From contig CM062382.1 of the NCBI GenBank assembly GCA_031310005.1, forward strand, positions 1,178,001-1,242,000: a DNA stretch of 64,000 nucleotides, read 5' to 3'. The DNA comes from Dactylellina haptotyla. Its lineage: Eukaryota > Ascomycota > Orbiliomycetes > Orbiliales > Orbiliaceae. Positions 23,212-36,046 of the stretch are shown here, piece by piece (position 1 is the first letter of the stretch; every line of letters begins with the position of its first letter). The notes below the pieces were generated by a model that saw only the letters and a program-made list of their open reading frames with translations, had not been told where the DNA came from and did not search any database. The translations under genes were made by a program, and so were the position numbers.

Positions 23212-24043
23212 GCACGAATTTTGTCTGCATTCGTCTGGTCATCGGCTGCAGATAAAACAGGAAGCTTGGTACCAAGTCTCGAACTGATAATCAGAATTGA
23301 AGATGTACGAAATGTGCGGTTTTGTAAATATCCTTTCTGTCTATTGGATCCGAATTATGGAAGCTGTTGGTCAAACGTCTAGTTCACTGCATTAACAGAG
23401 GTGATGCCCATCTTTTTATATATTCAAAAATGTTGCGGAATAAACGTCAGGAGTTATTTATCAGCGCATCACTCAAATATCATCATAACAAGGCTGTATA
23501 AGGCGTTGAAGGAAACGCTTAGGACCAGGGTTTCGATAACCCACTGATCTCAAAATAAGGAATAATCCAGCGTTTCTCTTATTATAAGGCGCGAAAAAGT
23601 ACGCTGTTCCTGATATTCAAGTGACACGGCCTCGCCTAAAGCTGAGGAGCAGGGATACCAAAGTAACCTGCATGAAAACCCACCCACTCCGGCTTGGCAT
23701 ATGCACGATACGTTTGTATCCCTGTCGGTTTCGACCACTCGCTGGCCAGGATGGCGCTCCGCTCTTGCATGTTCTGTGCATGAGAATGGCTTTAGTCACC
23801 GTTTTTCTCAGGAATATTTCGAAACCTGAGGCATCAAAATTAGACGCTCCATAGATTGAACTTTTTTTGATCCTTCGAAAATGGCTAATCAACAAAAATA
23901 CCATGATGAAACGCTCTGGAAAAAAATAAAAATCATCTCATGATCGGATCCACCTCTAGCACTCGCTATTCGGACCTGCAACAGGCAACGCCGTAGCTGA
24001 CGACAGACACACCCAGCTCTATACATCGGCGTGTTTCCACCTT
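23212..24043. other. Intergenic, no gene supported
   Basis: Lies between the small hypothetical gene and the 3' end of the acetyltransferase gene. Only short frames without family features were seen. Confidence 0.5.
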
Positions 24044-25565
24044 TCATACACGACCGGCTCCATCGGAACCCAGTTCGAGTAGACACTTCTGGACCGTATC
24101 AACAATAGCAGTCATTTTCTCCTGAGAGACGACCCCTTCCTGATAATTGAAAATCATATTCATATCGCCGCCTTGAACTGAGACGACGCAAATAGTAAAC
24201 GCGGCACCATTTGCATGTGCCGATTGAGAAAACACCATGTCATCAATAGCTAGCTCTTTCAGGCCACTCGTCTGTGGTGGCGACTTGAACACCCCCAGAT
24301 TTGTCAGACCGAAGCTATTGTCGCGTGGTTGGTCCGCCCTAGACTTGACGGCACTTTCGTAATCATCTACAGCCACAAGACTCATAATCTCGACGTGCTT
24401 CCCACCGTCTGCTATCACTCTGTTTATTTGCGCAGTGTTTTCCTGAGAGCGCTGCCACAATACAGTAGCAGCAGACGCTTCGGACTTCTGATCAAACTGT
24501 GATCGATGGTATTCAGTCGTATAGACACTGATCCACAATCCCATGACGGAATCATCAACGGGCGGTGTGAAGAACCTGCGTAGTGAAACAGCAACCGCAG
24601 TGCGGATGCGGTCTAGGCTCACGTTGGCGAGAACAGCCTTCCCCATCACCGCCTGGAGTAGTGCGGTCATCGTGGTGTTGTGTTTTCGACAGGTTTCCAC
24701 GACGTGTCGGACGACATCTGCGGGTAGCCTTATATCTGCCAGCTGCGTGACGGTCGGCTGCCGAAAATTAAACGTGCCCCCGGTCCATTTCTCGCAGTCG
24801 CTAATCGGCGGGGTAGGGGGTGGGACGGATGCGTGTGGCAATGCTTGCTCCATTGAGATGAAAAAGGCCTTGGTTGAGACCGGTATCCGGGTGATATCAA
24901 TGTCGTCAGATGGGCGATTCGTCCGGCAGTCGAGCTCCCTGCCGAAAGAAGCGAGTCCTTCGAGGAGGCTCTGGTGGACCGCTAGCCCGCTTCTCCCATC
25001 GCCGATTACATGATGCCAGAAGAATGCGATGTGGAAGCTATGGCTATCACTTCTGCCGCTGGGGGTGAGGACGACAGCTCTCCACAGTGGCTTCCCTGGA
25101 GTCTTATCGAACCCGCGATTGTTCTCCTCAGCGCTCAACGCGATTAACCTGCGTTCCTGTTCTTTCTGATCTCCAGGGATTTCTTCAAACTTGACGACCT
25201 GTTCCAGATTAACGCTTTCGAGCCTCTGGAAATACAGATCCTGCTTCTCGTCCCTAGTCACTGTAACACCAAGAGCGGGATGCTCTTGGATGGCATGACT
25301 GAAGGCATGAAAGATGGCGTTAGGCCACGATCTTGATAGCTCCACTCCATGCGAGTAGCGAGCAATTATAGAAACATTGTTGTAGTATCCGAGATCGTGA
25401 AGGACGATGCGGAACTTTTCGTAAAATCCTGATAAGAAGCGTTTCAAAAATAGAGATTAGACTTTTTTTAATTCTCGGATAATAAACAAGATCTCGGGAA
25501 AACGAGGCATTACCTAGCTGCCGCTCTAATTGCGGCGACCTAGAAGATATCTGATTCGACTGCAT
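24044..25565 (-). CDS. Alcohol O-acetyltransferase-like protein, 478 aa
   Basis: Two exons: 25565-25514 and 25428-24044. The N-terminus reads RQLGFYEKFRIVLHDLGYYN across the intron, as in fungal ATF1-type proteins (PF07247). The acyltransferase motif HHVIGDG sits at about residues 156-162; its first or second His is the catalytic base in this BAHD/condensation-like fold. These enzymes move acyl groups from acyl-CoA to alcohols, making volatile esters, or act on secondary metabolites. No polyketide synthase, NRPS or P450 gene lies nearby, so a biosynthetic cluster is not indicated. No transmembrane segment is evident. The exact substrate is unknown. Confidence 0.85.
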
Positions 25566-26864
25566 TGCGAAATTAACAAAAAAGTGGATTGCCGGAATCA
25601 CGGGGTTATTCAGCGTTAGCGATAGTGTGTGTCAATTGTCGTCAATCAGAATTTGGAATTTCTCTCTCTCGAGTCTCCTAGTCTAATATATACAGCATGC
25701 CGTCGTCATATATTCATTATTCCATACCCTGTTTGGACGACCAGGCCCGCTAGAAAATGTTGATCCTCCCCTTGTCCTAGAGACTAGTCTCGGAATTCTG
25801 CGAAGCAAAAGGTTCGACAAGGTTGCTCCACAAGCAGGACTTGCTGATCACCCGTGTCGACGAAAGAACCGCCGTCCATATGCAAATATCCCATGTCCGC
25901 TTTTTTTCTCTTTGAATTTACAAAAGTATCGTGCATAATCTCGCAGAGAGGGACCCCGCATTCCTACCTCACTGTCCATGGGCCCCGGCCGTGGTAACGT
26001 TAGCCTGGAACCCGAGGAGGAGGAGTGTTGAACATCTCCCTAGCCTTTTGCTTTTTTCCCGTTTGTAGAATTGGCGGCTGCCTTTTCGAGACAAACTGAC
26101 AAAAGTACTCCGCGCACACCAAAGCCACGCTGCTGCACCAGACGATGCATGATGGACAAGTCAGGTGTATAGCGCCGATGCTAAAGACGTGGACTTGTCC
26201 TTTAACAAAGCGTAGCTGGCGGTTTGCTAACAAAAGGCAGACAGCGTTCGTATTCACCAAGTCAGATTTACAACCTCGGCAGAGTTCTAAAGTCTCGCGC
26301 GGAATCAATGCGTCAGTCTGTCAGCACGTCTTCCACCCTGAGCTGAAACCTCCACTATATACCCATTAGCGGATATCCCGTATCGATTTATTTGACGGGT
26401 ATTTTATTATTCACCTCCCAAATACCCAATCTGGCTATTGTTCCTAGTATGGAGTATATGCTCTGGACAGAAGTTCTACCTCGGTGGCAAATGCTCATTG
26501 GTACCCGTGTATTCGCAATATTGATGCAATATTCCAGTGCCTAAATATATCAACCACATAATGCAGGACCTTGAAGCCTCTGGCTACGAACGCCCAAACT
26601 GGCTCTACTATCCGCTTCCCAACTTGCCCGCATTGACCTAGCTTTGAGGCTAAGACCCGGTTCCTGGCGCGCAGACCAGCTTCGGATACTGTGTGTTGCG
26701 GCTCAACCTCCCTTCCTGAAACCTGCTTTGTGCAACACCAACACGACGACGTCAACCTCCAAATTCTTTTTTCTTCCCGAAGAACCCGACCCGCTCAACG
26801 ACATCGCCACCAACCTTTTCCCGCTCCCCGGCTCGAACCACCTTTCGTGGAACATTCAAAAACA
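25566..26864. other. Divergent intergenic region between the acetyltransferase and COA6 genes
   Basis: No gene is supported. A direct repeat of GCAATATT occurs at 26515 and 26526. The last 150 bases are CT/CG-rich and form the COA6 leader. Confidence 0.5.
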
Positions 26865-27308
26865 ATGGGGCTCCTCTCCTCCCTTGGTATAACATCCGTC
26901 GCGCCGCCCAAAACAACAGCGCCGGACCGCACCGAACGCCAGAAATGTTGGGAATCCCGCGACCTCTTCTTCGCGTGTCTAGATAAGAACGACATCTTGG
27001 ATAGCATAAAGGACTCGGATGCGGCGTCGAAAAAATGCGGCGCGCAATTGAAGGGGTTCGAGAAGGATTGCGCCAGCAGTTGGGTATGCAGACCACTTTA
27101 AAGATTCTTCAAATTCGAAACTATATTACATGTTTCTATGTGGGAGTCGATAACTGAGAAAAATCGTTATTTCATACAGGTCGAATATTTCAAGAAACGC
27201 CGGGTCCAGGAATTTAAAAAGGCGCAATTACTCGAACAGATGGAGAAGGAGGGCGGGCAGCAACTTACTCCTGTGGCCGTGGCTGTCGACCAGGTGGCGA
27301 AGAAGTGA
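26865..27308 (+). CDS. COA6: Cytochrome c oxidase assembly factor 6, 115 aa
   Basis: Two exons: 26865-27083 and 27180-27308. The protein has the COA6 twin-cysteine arrangement: C-x9-C in CWESRDLFFAC and C-x10-C in CGAQLKGFEKDC. These are followed by SWVEYFKKRRVQEFKKA. COA6 works in the mitochondrial intermembrane space and helps deliver copper to the CuA site of Cox2. Twin CxnC proteins are imported by the Mia40 relay and need no cleaved presequence, which agrees with the sequence. Length and intron position are ordinary for Pezizomycotina. Confidence 0.93.
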
Positions 27309-27791
27309 GCTTTTCTTGATATCAGGGGCGGACTTATGCTTGGGCACGATCGATTGTATATATTTTGTCACATCTAGGAGTTACGGGAGTCACGGGTTCA
27401 TTTAACGATACTTGGTTCTGCAATGTACGATACGAGTGGGTTCCGCCACTGGTACCTGGGATATCTCGGGGATTCCCCAATTTACGGCACAAGAATAAAG
27501 AGCCTCCTATATGTACATAGAAGCATCTACTTTTCCACTTCCACTATAAAAGATGCAAATCTCGAAAATCGCCTCCGTTTCTTATGAAAAAAAATGATAT
27601 ATATAAAAAATATAGAGAATGAGAAAAAGAATATTCCCAAGATCATAGTAGTATTGAAGAAAATCCAGTAATAAAGAACCAGACGCCGCCGTGTGTAATT
27701 CGTAATGTTTTGGACTATCATAATGCTGGTGTTTTTTTTTTTTTTTTTGCTCGAAGAAAAATGAGGATGGAAGAATTAAGTTTGTAATGAT
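27309..27791. other. Tail-to-tail intergenic region with poly-T run
   Basis: Shared 3' flanks of COA6 and the rhomboid gene. An uninterrupted T17 run at 27732-27748 is the main feature. No gene is supported. Confidence 0.6.
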
Positions 27792-29313
27792 TTAGAACAT
27801 ACGCGCTGGCGTGGTCGTTGGTTTCGCAAGATTTCCAATCTCGCACCAATTCGAGACGGGCTATAGTAATGTTAGCGTGTATTCCAACATTTCGCGAAGC
27901 GGTGTGGGAGAAGGGAAAGGAACGTACCAAGCAAGTAAAGTATCGACACCACTTGCACTCCTGGTTAAAGATATAAAAATTCCTCAACAGGAGAATGAAT
28001 GCAACAATCGCCAGGGTCAAAAAGGCAGCTCTGATGAACCACCAAACCCACCAGAACGGATTCCTGCCTCTGAAAAATCCGACGGGATCCTTCATAAGTC
28101 TTCTCAAACCCAGGTTCTGGATCGCAGCCGAGGTCATCGAGTTGTAGGTATCCGTCATATTTCCGAGCTTCGATTGTAAGGCCGGCGGGGATCGCAAAAA
28201 TGCAAGTCCGAGCGCGAGACCCATCAACACGCCGCCAATGTGGGCAAAGTTATCGATACCGGGGAGAAGACCGAGAACGAACGAGATGGCAAAGTCGATA
28301 AGGAGGAAGATGAGGTCCTTCCAGGGCGACGGTCGCTGTTTCCACGTGTAGAAGAGATCAAGGAGCACCAAGGCCAGGATACCGAAGAGAGCGCCAGAGG
28401 CACCGGTACTAGCCAACCCTTGCGGTGCGAAATTTCCACCCAAAACGAAACCGAAGATTCCAGAGGCGATGTAGACGATCGCAAATCTGACGATGCCGAT
28501 TTCCCTCTCCATATCTGCTCCTAGCGTCAACTGGATGAGAAGGTTAAAACCGATATGGATCAAACCGGCGTGCATAAACATTGGTATGATGAATCGCCAC
28601 CATTGATCCGGGGTGGTAAAGTTGGAGAAGCCGCACAGCTCCTGTATCGAGCAAACGTTTCCCAAGTCCGTCGAAAAGGTCGAGGTTGTCGCGTTGGGAC
28701 ACGGCCAGGGGCTCGCGACGGCGGATCCGATGGTGAGTTGGTCCTTCATGCAGGGGATGAATCTCGCGCCCATATTGATCATGACGTACGGCGACGGGCC
28801 GATCATCGGATTGAAAGTTGGTTTTGTTTGAATTGGCGAGCCGGTGAGCTGGGCGTTCTTGACGATTTCTGCGATGAAGACGGCAATATCGATTAAAGAG
28901 ACGATGTAGCAGAAGAACGGGATCTTCTTAGCCCGCCGCCGCGCCCAGAAGCCCTGGCGGCCTTTCTCACGCATCGGGGGAACCGGCTGCGGTAACGTCG
29001 CAGAATTCATATGGTAGGCGGGTTGGTGGGTAGCGCCCGCCATGTGCTGTGGATGTTCTGAGAGGGGGATGTTTTCGCTGTAGCGTCGATTGTCATAGGC
29101 GGAGGCGGCACCGTGGTAGGAAGTGTCCTCCTGAGGAGAGTAGGAGTAGGGGTCCTGGGAGGGTTTATAGGTTGTCCGGACATCGTCGAGGGATGGGTTA
29201 TAGGGAGTTTCGTTTCGATACGGAGATGGGTTCGACCCAGGCGGAGAGATGGCCGAAAGGGGGGTCTGGTTTTGCGTTCGGTTCGCAGGGTTGTAGTAAT
29301 CATAAGCGGCCAT
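27792..29313 (-). CDS. Rhomboid family intramembrane serine protease, 484 aa
   Basis: Two exons: 29313-27928 and 27860-27792, with a phase-0 67-base intron near the C-terminus. About 130 residues of low-complexity cytosolic N-terminus (rich in Pro, Tyr, Asn, Gln) precede the first membrane helix after RREKKIPFF-like basic residues (RRRAKKIPFF). The catalytic pair is present: Ser306 in GASGALFG and His358 in FAHIGG. The WWRF/HAGLIHIGFNLL segment is the typical family loop and helix. About seven membrane segments are visible, and the protein ends with a cysteine-rich tail (CKWCRYF, NWCEIG). It is probably in Golgi or endosomes, like yeast Rbd2-type or animal secretory rhomboids, not mitochondrial (no presequence). 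The substrate is unknown. Confidence 0.9.
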
Positions 29314-30230
29314 GGCTTGTGGTTCGTCGGGTCACCTGCAACAGCAATTTTAGTTGGAAACTGCTGCTGTTGGACGTTTGGTTTCGCCCTCGAATCTGCT
29401 CCACCGCCCACTGGATTCGTCCCAAAGTCCTGCGGTCTGGCTGTATGTCTTGTCTGCTTTGATGTGATGTGACCTTGTCGCGAGGTTAAAAGGGAAGGAA
29501 AAGGGAGTGGTAGTCGAGGTTGGACTAGGAGAACCGGACGGGTATGCGTGGTTCCCGTGGGCTATTAAAAGTCAGGAGGGCCAGTCCAAGCGTGGCTGAA
29601 CAACTGACAAACAGGCGAGCGAGGAGAGAGAGAGATGAAGAATGAATGAATGAATGAGTGAATGCACCTGGTGGAACAAAGTTTCTCGCTAGAAAGATAA
29701 GTGAAATATTGTTCCTTCTTGTCGGCCCTGGTGGTTAGGAGTATCGTTGGGCCGCGGAGTATTATGGAAGCAATTGGAGCTCGCAATATTAATTTATCGG
29801 CTGCGGGGAGTTTGAAGTCGTGGAGAGCAGCCAGAGAGGGAAACCGCGCCAGCTGCAGTGGTGTTTCAGGTTGGCTTTCTCTAGCCTCAAATTCGGCCGG
29901 GGAGTTAAAATCCTTTTTCTTCTTCAGCAGGTCGTGGAATTCGAGATGCGAAAGAATGATAATAAGAATATTATGCCGAAGAATGCAAATGTCCGGTCCT
30001 GGTAGTGCCCATCCGACCTTATAAGGCTTCGTCCAGATCCGATATCGTCGTGGCCACCAGGTTTTTGATGTAACGATGAAGAAAGCGCAGGTCTTCCTAA
30101 TATTAGAGACACGCTGCAAAAATCACACCCTCCTCCTACGAGTCTCACCCGGTCCTCTCACTCACTCGCTTCCCAGCAGGGAAACTGGTCCTGTCCGTCG
30201 ACGGGCCTTTGGGTGATGTCTTGGGAGCTA

Positions 30231-30268
30231 CCTGGACTGGCTGGACTGGCTGGCTGGATGGCTGGCGG
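30231..30268. repeat. CTGGACTGG/CTGG short tandem repeat
   Basis: Several imperfect copies of CTGGACTGG and CTGG in direct orientation. Confidence 0.75.
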
Positions 30269-30415
30269 GCAAGGCTGGCCAGTACGGTTTCTAAATTTGC
30301 ACATTTTTCAGCGCTGGGCAGGGCAGTGATGTGCACTTTGACGGGCCAACCCAGCTCCAGCCAACGTCATCTCGTCCTCTTGTCTCTCCCAGCGGCGGGT
30401 GTTTGTTCCTGTGGA

Positions 30416-30445
30416 GGGTCCGAATGGGTCCAAATGGGTCCTTTG
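30416..30445. repeat. Three-copy GGGTCC tandem repeat
   Basis: GGGTCC occurs three times with a ten-base period, separated by GAAT, AAAT and TTTG. Confidence 0.75.
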
Positions 30446-31418
30446 GATGAACTGCCCCCTACGCCAAGCCCTTGGACCGAATCCGCACCCAACAAGAGAC
30501 CATGGCACCGTCTCGCCATAGCAATAGCAATAATAAAGTAGTAAGTAGCAGGAGCGGTCGTGATTGGAGCCGCGCTTCGAGCTCGAGCTGGGGGGATAGC
30601 CGCGAGGAAGCTATTGATCGAACGCTCTCTTAGCAGATGCTCGCATCATCGTCGTCACGTCGAGGGAGCAGCCGTCTCGCTATTTGGAATGCCCGCCAAC
30701 GTTCACGGTGCCTGAGATTATCCCCTTTTGCCTCTGCAACGAGGAACTCGCTTGTCATCCCGAAACCGAACCCAAAACCGCAAGCTGGTGCAAACTGCGG
30801 AAACGAGCATTTGAGAACAGGCTAGCTCTTCTGCTGTGGCGTTTTTCCTTCGTTCAGGGACTCGGACACGGACAGCAGCAGGAAATGGGAAGCTGGCAGG
30901 CGTCGCAGCGTGTGCTCTCCCGCCCACAGCCGGCATTGATAACATGCTAATACCAGCAGTTAGTAATGCAATAGCGGTGACCTTAGCGGTGGTGCTATAG
31001 CTAATCAGCACATCGCAGGGAGAAAAAGGAGAGAGAGACAGACAGACACCTGCATCTTCGACTAATATCAGTCCTGCCCGCCCTCCTGTGTAGAGATTGA
31101 TAGAGAATGCATATTACGTACCTTGCATAGACGCATCTCGGATCGATCGCAATCTCGCCCTCGCCCTCGCCCTCTCTGCCCCTCTCGCCGCGTCTCGCCG
31201 GAGCGAATGGGAATGGCGGTCTCACCATCGTCGTCCTGATCAGATTTTAATCATATTGCTCTTCATCTGCTCCACCGCACACGACCAGGTCGCCGGGCTT
31301 CCAACCTCACCTCCAACACATCCGCCTTCCTCGCTCCCCAAAATCTCTCGACAGCCTCAAAAGGCTCCTTGCTCGTCCGGCGCCCTCAACCCGCCAGCCC
31401 GGACTTCAGCAATCAACC

Positions 31419-33187
31419 ATGCCGCAATCTTACCAGCCCGTCTCTAACTCCCGCCCTTCCTCCTCCAGCTCGAATGATTCCTCCCGCTCTCGACCCTCCG
31501 GCGGCAGCAGCGGCAAGCCTCGTCGCTCGCGTCTCCTCCGCCGTCTCGACAACATCTTCTGCAGCTGCCTCACCTACTTCCCGCTAGTTATAGTCTACGG
31601 CGCGACAACGTGGGCGGTCTGGGTCGAGGCGTGGAGCATCTCATGGACAGCTATCGGAGGGCCCAGCGGCCATCTGATGGCATACATCGGCATACTCCTC
31701 TACTTCATGCTCAATCTGAGCTATACCATCGCTACCTTCTCCAGTCCTGGCACCCCGCTAGAAACCGTACGTTATTTATCGCATCTGACCCCTCCAATCT
31801 CCCCTCAATCTTTTACAATCTGATTCATAAGAAGCAAAAACGCCATAATCAAATCTCTCGCCTGCATATCTCTCCCCATAATCTACGTTTCAATCATAGC
31901 TAACCGAAATTCACAATCATGTAGAAATCGAAATACTCCCAGCTCCCCACTACCTCCCTCCCCTCCGTCACCGTCAAGGCCTCCGGTGAAGAGCGCTTCT
32001 GCAAGAAATGCCAATGCCGCAAACCCGACCGCACCCACCACTGCTCCACCTGCAACACCTGCGTCCTCAAGATGGACCACCACTGCCCCTGGCTCGCAAA
32101 CTGCCTCGGCATATACAACTATAAGCCCTTCGTGCTCTTCACCTTCTACCTCGCCGTCTTCTGCCTCTACTGCTGCACCGTCTCCAGTCTGTGGCTCTGG
32201 GAAGCCATTTTCAAGGGCGACGCCTACATCGATACCTACATGCCCGTCAACTGGGTCATGCTCGCCGTCATCAGCGGCGTTGTCGGGATCGTGGTGTCCG
32301 GGTTCTCCGGATACCATTTCTACCTGGTATTCAAAGGCGAGACAACAATCGAGAGCATGGAGAAGACTAGGTATCTGTCGCCCTTGAAGAAGCGGAGTGT
32401 TCCCTGGGGCGCGAATTTACTCGGTGGCGGAGGTAGCGGGGACGGGGTTATGGGCCCGCAGGCGCTGGAGATGCGCGAGCGAGATCGCTATAATGAGTTC
32501 TTAGTGGAAGTCACATCGAGTCAGATGCCAAACGCGTTCGATCTGGGCTGGAAGAAGAACTTTATGCACGTTTTTGGACCGCAGGCGTTGTTGTGGTTTT
32601 TGCCCGTCAGGAATTCCATCGGTGACGGGTGGAACTGGGAGACCAGTCAGAAATGGAAGGACGCGCAGCGTGACATGCAGGAGAGGCGGAGGAGGGAGAA
32701 TGCCGCTGAGCAAGAACGGATGAGACGCGCCGGGTGGGGTGGTGACGATATCGAGGAGGCGGCGGTTCCTGGAAACGGACATGCGGGATCTGGTGCTAAT
32801 GGCGCTTATCCCGCGTGGACCCGACAGGCAGTTACGGGACAGCCGAGTCCCGCGGATATGGGATCGAGCAAGGCGGCGAGAATCCTGGGTGCGAGAGAAG
32901 AGGAGTTCAGCCATGGCCTCGGTGGGTCGCGGTACTCCCCGAAAGTTGCGTTGGCGAATAAGGAAGTCACGACGAGGATGCAGGATCTTAAGAAGAATAA
33001 GCGTGTCGTGATGAGTAGAGATGAATTGAGCGACGAGGACTCGGATAACTATGACACTAGCTCGGATGAAGCCGAATTCGATGCAAAGCGGAAGAACGGA
33101 GAGAGCTCCAAGAGCAATGGGCCAAAAGTGTCTACGGTGAATTCCTTAAACCGGAAGGAGGTCGATAACTGGAGTGAAGGGTGGTGA
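31419..33187 (+). CDS. PFA3: DHHC palmitoyltransferase PFA3-like, 536 aa
   Basis: Two exons: 31419-31766 and 31925-33187. The zinc-finger DHHC domain is complete, running from CKKCQCRKPDRTHHCSTCNT to MDHHCPWLANCLG with catalytic Cys170. Two membrane segments precede it and two follow. A conserved TTxE-like TTIESME lies after the fourth. The N-terminal pattern CSCLTYFPLVIVYGATTWAV is typical of fungal PFA3, the vacuolar enzyme that palmitoylates Vac8 and supports vacuole fusion. The long charged C-terminal tail (acidic DELSDEDSDNYDTSSDE) is usual in filamentous fungi. Assignment to PFA3 and not another DHHC paralogue rests on that N-terminus. Confidence 0.88.
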
Positions 33188-33777
33188 TGATGATAGGATA
33201 ATGCTAATTGCTAATCATTGGAGATGATTTGACATATATTTGGTTGTACTTTTATATATACCGACGGCGACACAGCTTCGAGGCGCATCTTGGGTCTTGG
33301 TTTTCCTTTTGCTTCTTCTTTCTATTCTAGCCTTTGGAGAGCGGATTTTTGGCAATACCAGTATAGCGTGACTGTCCTATAGAGTGACGGCTCACTGTTT
33401 TGATAATCGAGATTTTGTTAATTGGGTCGTTCAATGGAGATGTTTTCATAGTTCATAGTCTACCTAAAGGACTGTATAGCGATCCGTCAAAAATCGAAAT
33501 CATTAAAACTCCAAAACTCCACTGTAATCGTCGATCTAGCTTGGACCGATGATAAACATACAAAAAGAACGAACCAAGATCCCAGCCCATCCACCCTATC
33601 ATACCCCCCGCTAAAGAAAAAAAAAAACACGAATGCACTCTGTGCTATCTAGTTGCTATTCTTACAGCCGTATTCCGAAACTGAAAGACGCAACCCGAAA
33701 CATAAAAATAAGATAAGACTTTCAACAAGCAAAGCAAATGGAAACAAAAGCTCTAAGTTAAGCAATGCTTCGTATAT
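33188..33777. other. Tail-to-tail intergenic region
   Basis: 3' flanks of PFA3 and the E2 gene. No gene is supported. Confidence 0.6.
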
Positions 33778-34953
33778 CTACATCTTACGTAAAACTAGCG
33801 CAATAAGAATGCTAACCAGCACGCCAATCGCAAGGTCGATGTAACCACTCGCTCGATCTTGGTTACTCGCATTTACAAGTCCTCTCGGCGCAGCTCCCTG
33901 CACCGCCCCGGCAACTCCAGGTGTAGGAATACCCGCAGGCCCACCCGCCACCTGTTGTTGCTGGTTCTGGTGCTGGTGTTGTCCCGGCCCGAAAGGGATA
34001 AACATTGCCGGCTCTTGCTGGTCTTCCTGGCGTGTCGGGGTAGGCTGCACCGGTGTAGGATTCGGCGGTGTTACGACCTGAGGTGGCGGCGGCGAGGTCT
34101 GGGGTTCCGTTAGTGGTGAAGTCGGTGCATCCGCTGGTGTTTTGACAGCATTGCCAGTTTCCGCGCCCTCTTCCTCCTTCTTAGGCTTCATCTGGTCTTT
34201 ATACCCGAATCGAAGCTCGGGAGGGACCTCATCTTCGGCCTTAGCGGAATCCGAAGCGTTCTCTTCGACTTTCATCGCTTCTTCCTCCCCGCCACCGCCG
34301 CATTCGGGACACTTGTAATCGCATGACTTGGTGGCGAGGAGTCGTCGGGTATCGTCTCGGCATTCAAGGCCACCGACTTGACCTTCCGGCTCGCTATCCA
34401 TGAAGGCCCGAAGAGCAACTGATGAAAACCATAGAAGAGCCAATTAGTCATCCGGGTAAATCATTTGTGGAGGGGAGAGGTGGAGTGGGTGCATACTCAA
34501 CGCTAATCGAATGCTCCAGCTCGGCTGCCAGGTCTCTTCGTGAAACCCGCTGATGCTGAGACAGATGTCCCTGTTTACCTCAAAACGGCCAGAGTCCGTT
34601 AGAAAACGAAACATGGGAGGTCGCATAGGGTAGTTGGGCGATAATATGATGCGGCCGTGGTAGAATCCACCGGCGTACGGTGAGGGGGCGGGCGGGCCGC
34701 GGAGGGTGAAATGCCATTCGAAGAGGTCATGTTCGAGAGGATAGGCGGTGAAGTCGCGCGAGGGCGAGTTGGCGATTTCCTGAGCTTCCTTCACTGTTGT
34801 TTTTGGACATAAAATTTCTCAGGTTAGCTTTGGCAAAGATCTAGGTGGGGAGGACATGAGGGGAGAAAGAGCGGAGGGCTACGCACGTATTCGTCGGACG
34901 CCGGGGGAGCCTTTGTTGTATTGCAGGGAGGAGGTTCTTCGGTGGCCAGACAT
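33778..34953 (-). CDS. Tail-anchored ubiquitin-conjugating enzyme E2, UBE2J/Ubc6 type, 334 aa
   Basis: Three exons: 34953-34887, 34793-34497, 34418-33778. The E2 core has catalytic Cys100 in NRDICLSISGFHEETWQPSW, which is diagnostic of the ER-associated UBE2J/Ubc6 group. It is followed by SIRLALIALRAFM across intron 2. A 170-residue Pro/Gln-rich spacer leads to a single C-terminal membrane helix (YIDLAIGVLVSILIALVLRK) with only a few residues after it, so the protein is tail-anchored in the ER with the E2 facing the cytosol. It should act in ER-associated degradation with Hrd1- or Doa10-type ligases. The spacer is longer than in yeast Ubc6 and closer to UBE2J1. Confidence 0.92.
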
Positions 34954-36046
34954 GGCAGGCAACAACGATAGTTCGGACGGATAAGGCTGATGAGCTTGTT
35001 GGAGCGGTCGAAAGAGGCCGAAGAGCTGATAAACGGGCGTTGGTCCGTACCCCGTCGTGGGATCCTAGCTGGGTGTTCCGATGCCGGAATAATATATCAG
35101 GAGCACGCTGAAGATGGCCGGCGAGAGGGTCTGTCTGCGAGGGCGAAGGTTGGTGTCGTTGGGATGCTGATGAGGCCTCGAGAGGATCTGCCGCTGGTGT
35201 CTGAGGGCGTGTTGTGGGAGCGGCGGCGGCAACACTGTCGACACTCTGTCAATTGCCACTGCAAAACAGCCAATAAACGCCGCGGGACGGATGCCAATGG
35301 TATCGAAGTCGAGGCGTGTGTTATTATCGTATGTATTATCGTATGTAAATGTACGTGTACGCAACTGGATCGCGGGACGGTTGATTTCCAAGCACCGGCA
35401 GCTACTTAGATATACCAAGAATAAAGACAGCTACAGGAATACCGGACAGGCTGTACTGTCCTGTTCCGTCCACCCGCCGGCCCCCACACTGCGGAACACA
35501 GCGTCCCTCGTCCCGGCGCCTGGAAGTCTCGTGCTCGTCCGTCCTTGGAACCAGGCACTCCGTTCCCGCAGGTACGATCTCGTCCTGAATTATATCCCAA
35601 TCTTGTTCTATGACATGTAATATAGTCAAGTAATTTGGCGTCACTCGAAGGTATATTATCTAGTAGGCCGGAAACGATGCTGCTTCTCCAGATATTCGGT
35701 GGACCCAACAAAACCTCACTATATATAGCATAGATGAAATACGAAGGCCAGATATGCAAACGGAACTCTGTCAGGCACTACTGAATCACATGAATTGGGT
35801 ATAACCTAGGAGGCGTTTTTATGCACTCGATGCGAGCAGGCGGCCTCCCAGAAGAAATAACACACTCTCAACGCATTCGTATCGTTTCGTTCTCTAAAAT
35901 GTCCTGGCTAGCAGGTTATAAAATTAAACTGAACCACCAAATAGTATCATCTGACCTACTGCTGACGATGCAAATAAACATGGCATATATAAATATACAA
36001 ACATCTACAGCCCCCCTGAAGTAAAATATTTGGTTTTATGAGAACT
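34954..36046. other. Intergenic, no gene supported
   Basis: Upstream region of the E2 gene and 3' flank of the secreted-protein gene. A short direct repeat of TATTATCGTATGT lies at about 35321-35346. Confidence 0.5.

Larger units (their letters stand above)
29314..31418. other. Long divergent intergenic region, rhomboid and PFA3 promoters
   Basis: No gene is supported in 2.1 kb. It holds two short tandem repeats (30231-30268 and 30416-30445), a CTCGCC triplet run near 31150 and long pyrimidine tracts before the PFA3 start. Open frames here are overlapping shadows with no conserved domain. Confidence 0.55.

Noticed and set aside
24044-25565. Secondary-metabolite gene cluster around the acetyltransferase
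   Set aside because: Neighbours are a small unknown protein and COA6; no synthase, oxidase, transporter or pathway regulator is present.
29049-29472. Open frames overlapping the rhomboid N-terminus
   Set aside because: They are antisense shadows of the Pro/Gln-rich coding sequence and have no domains.
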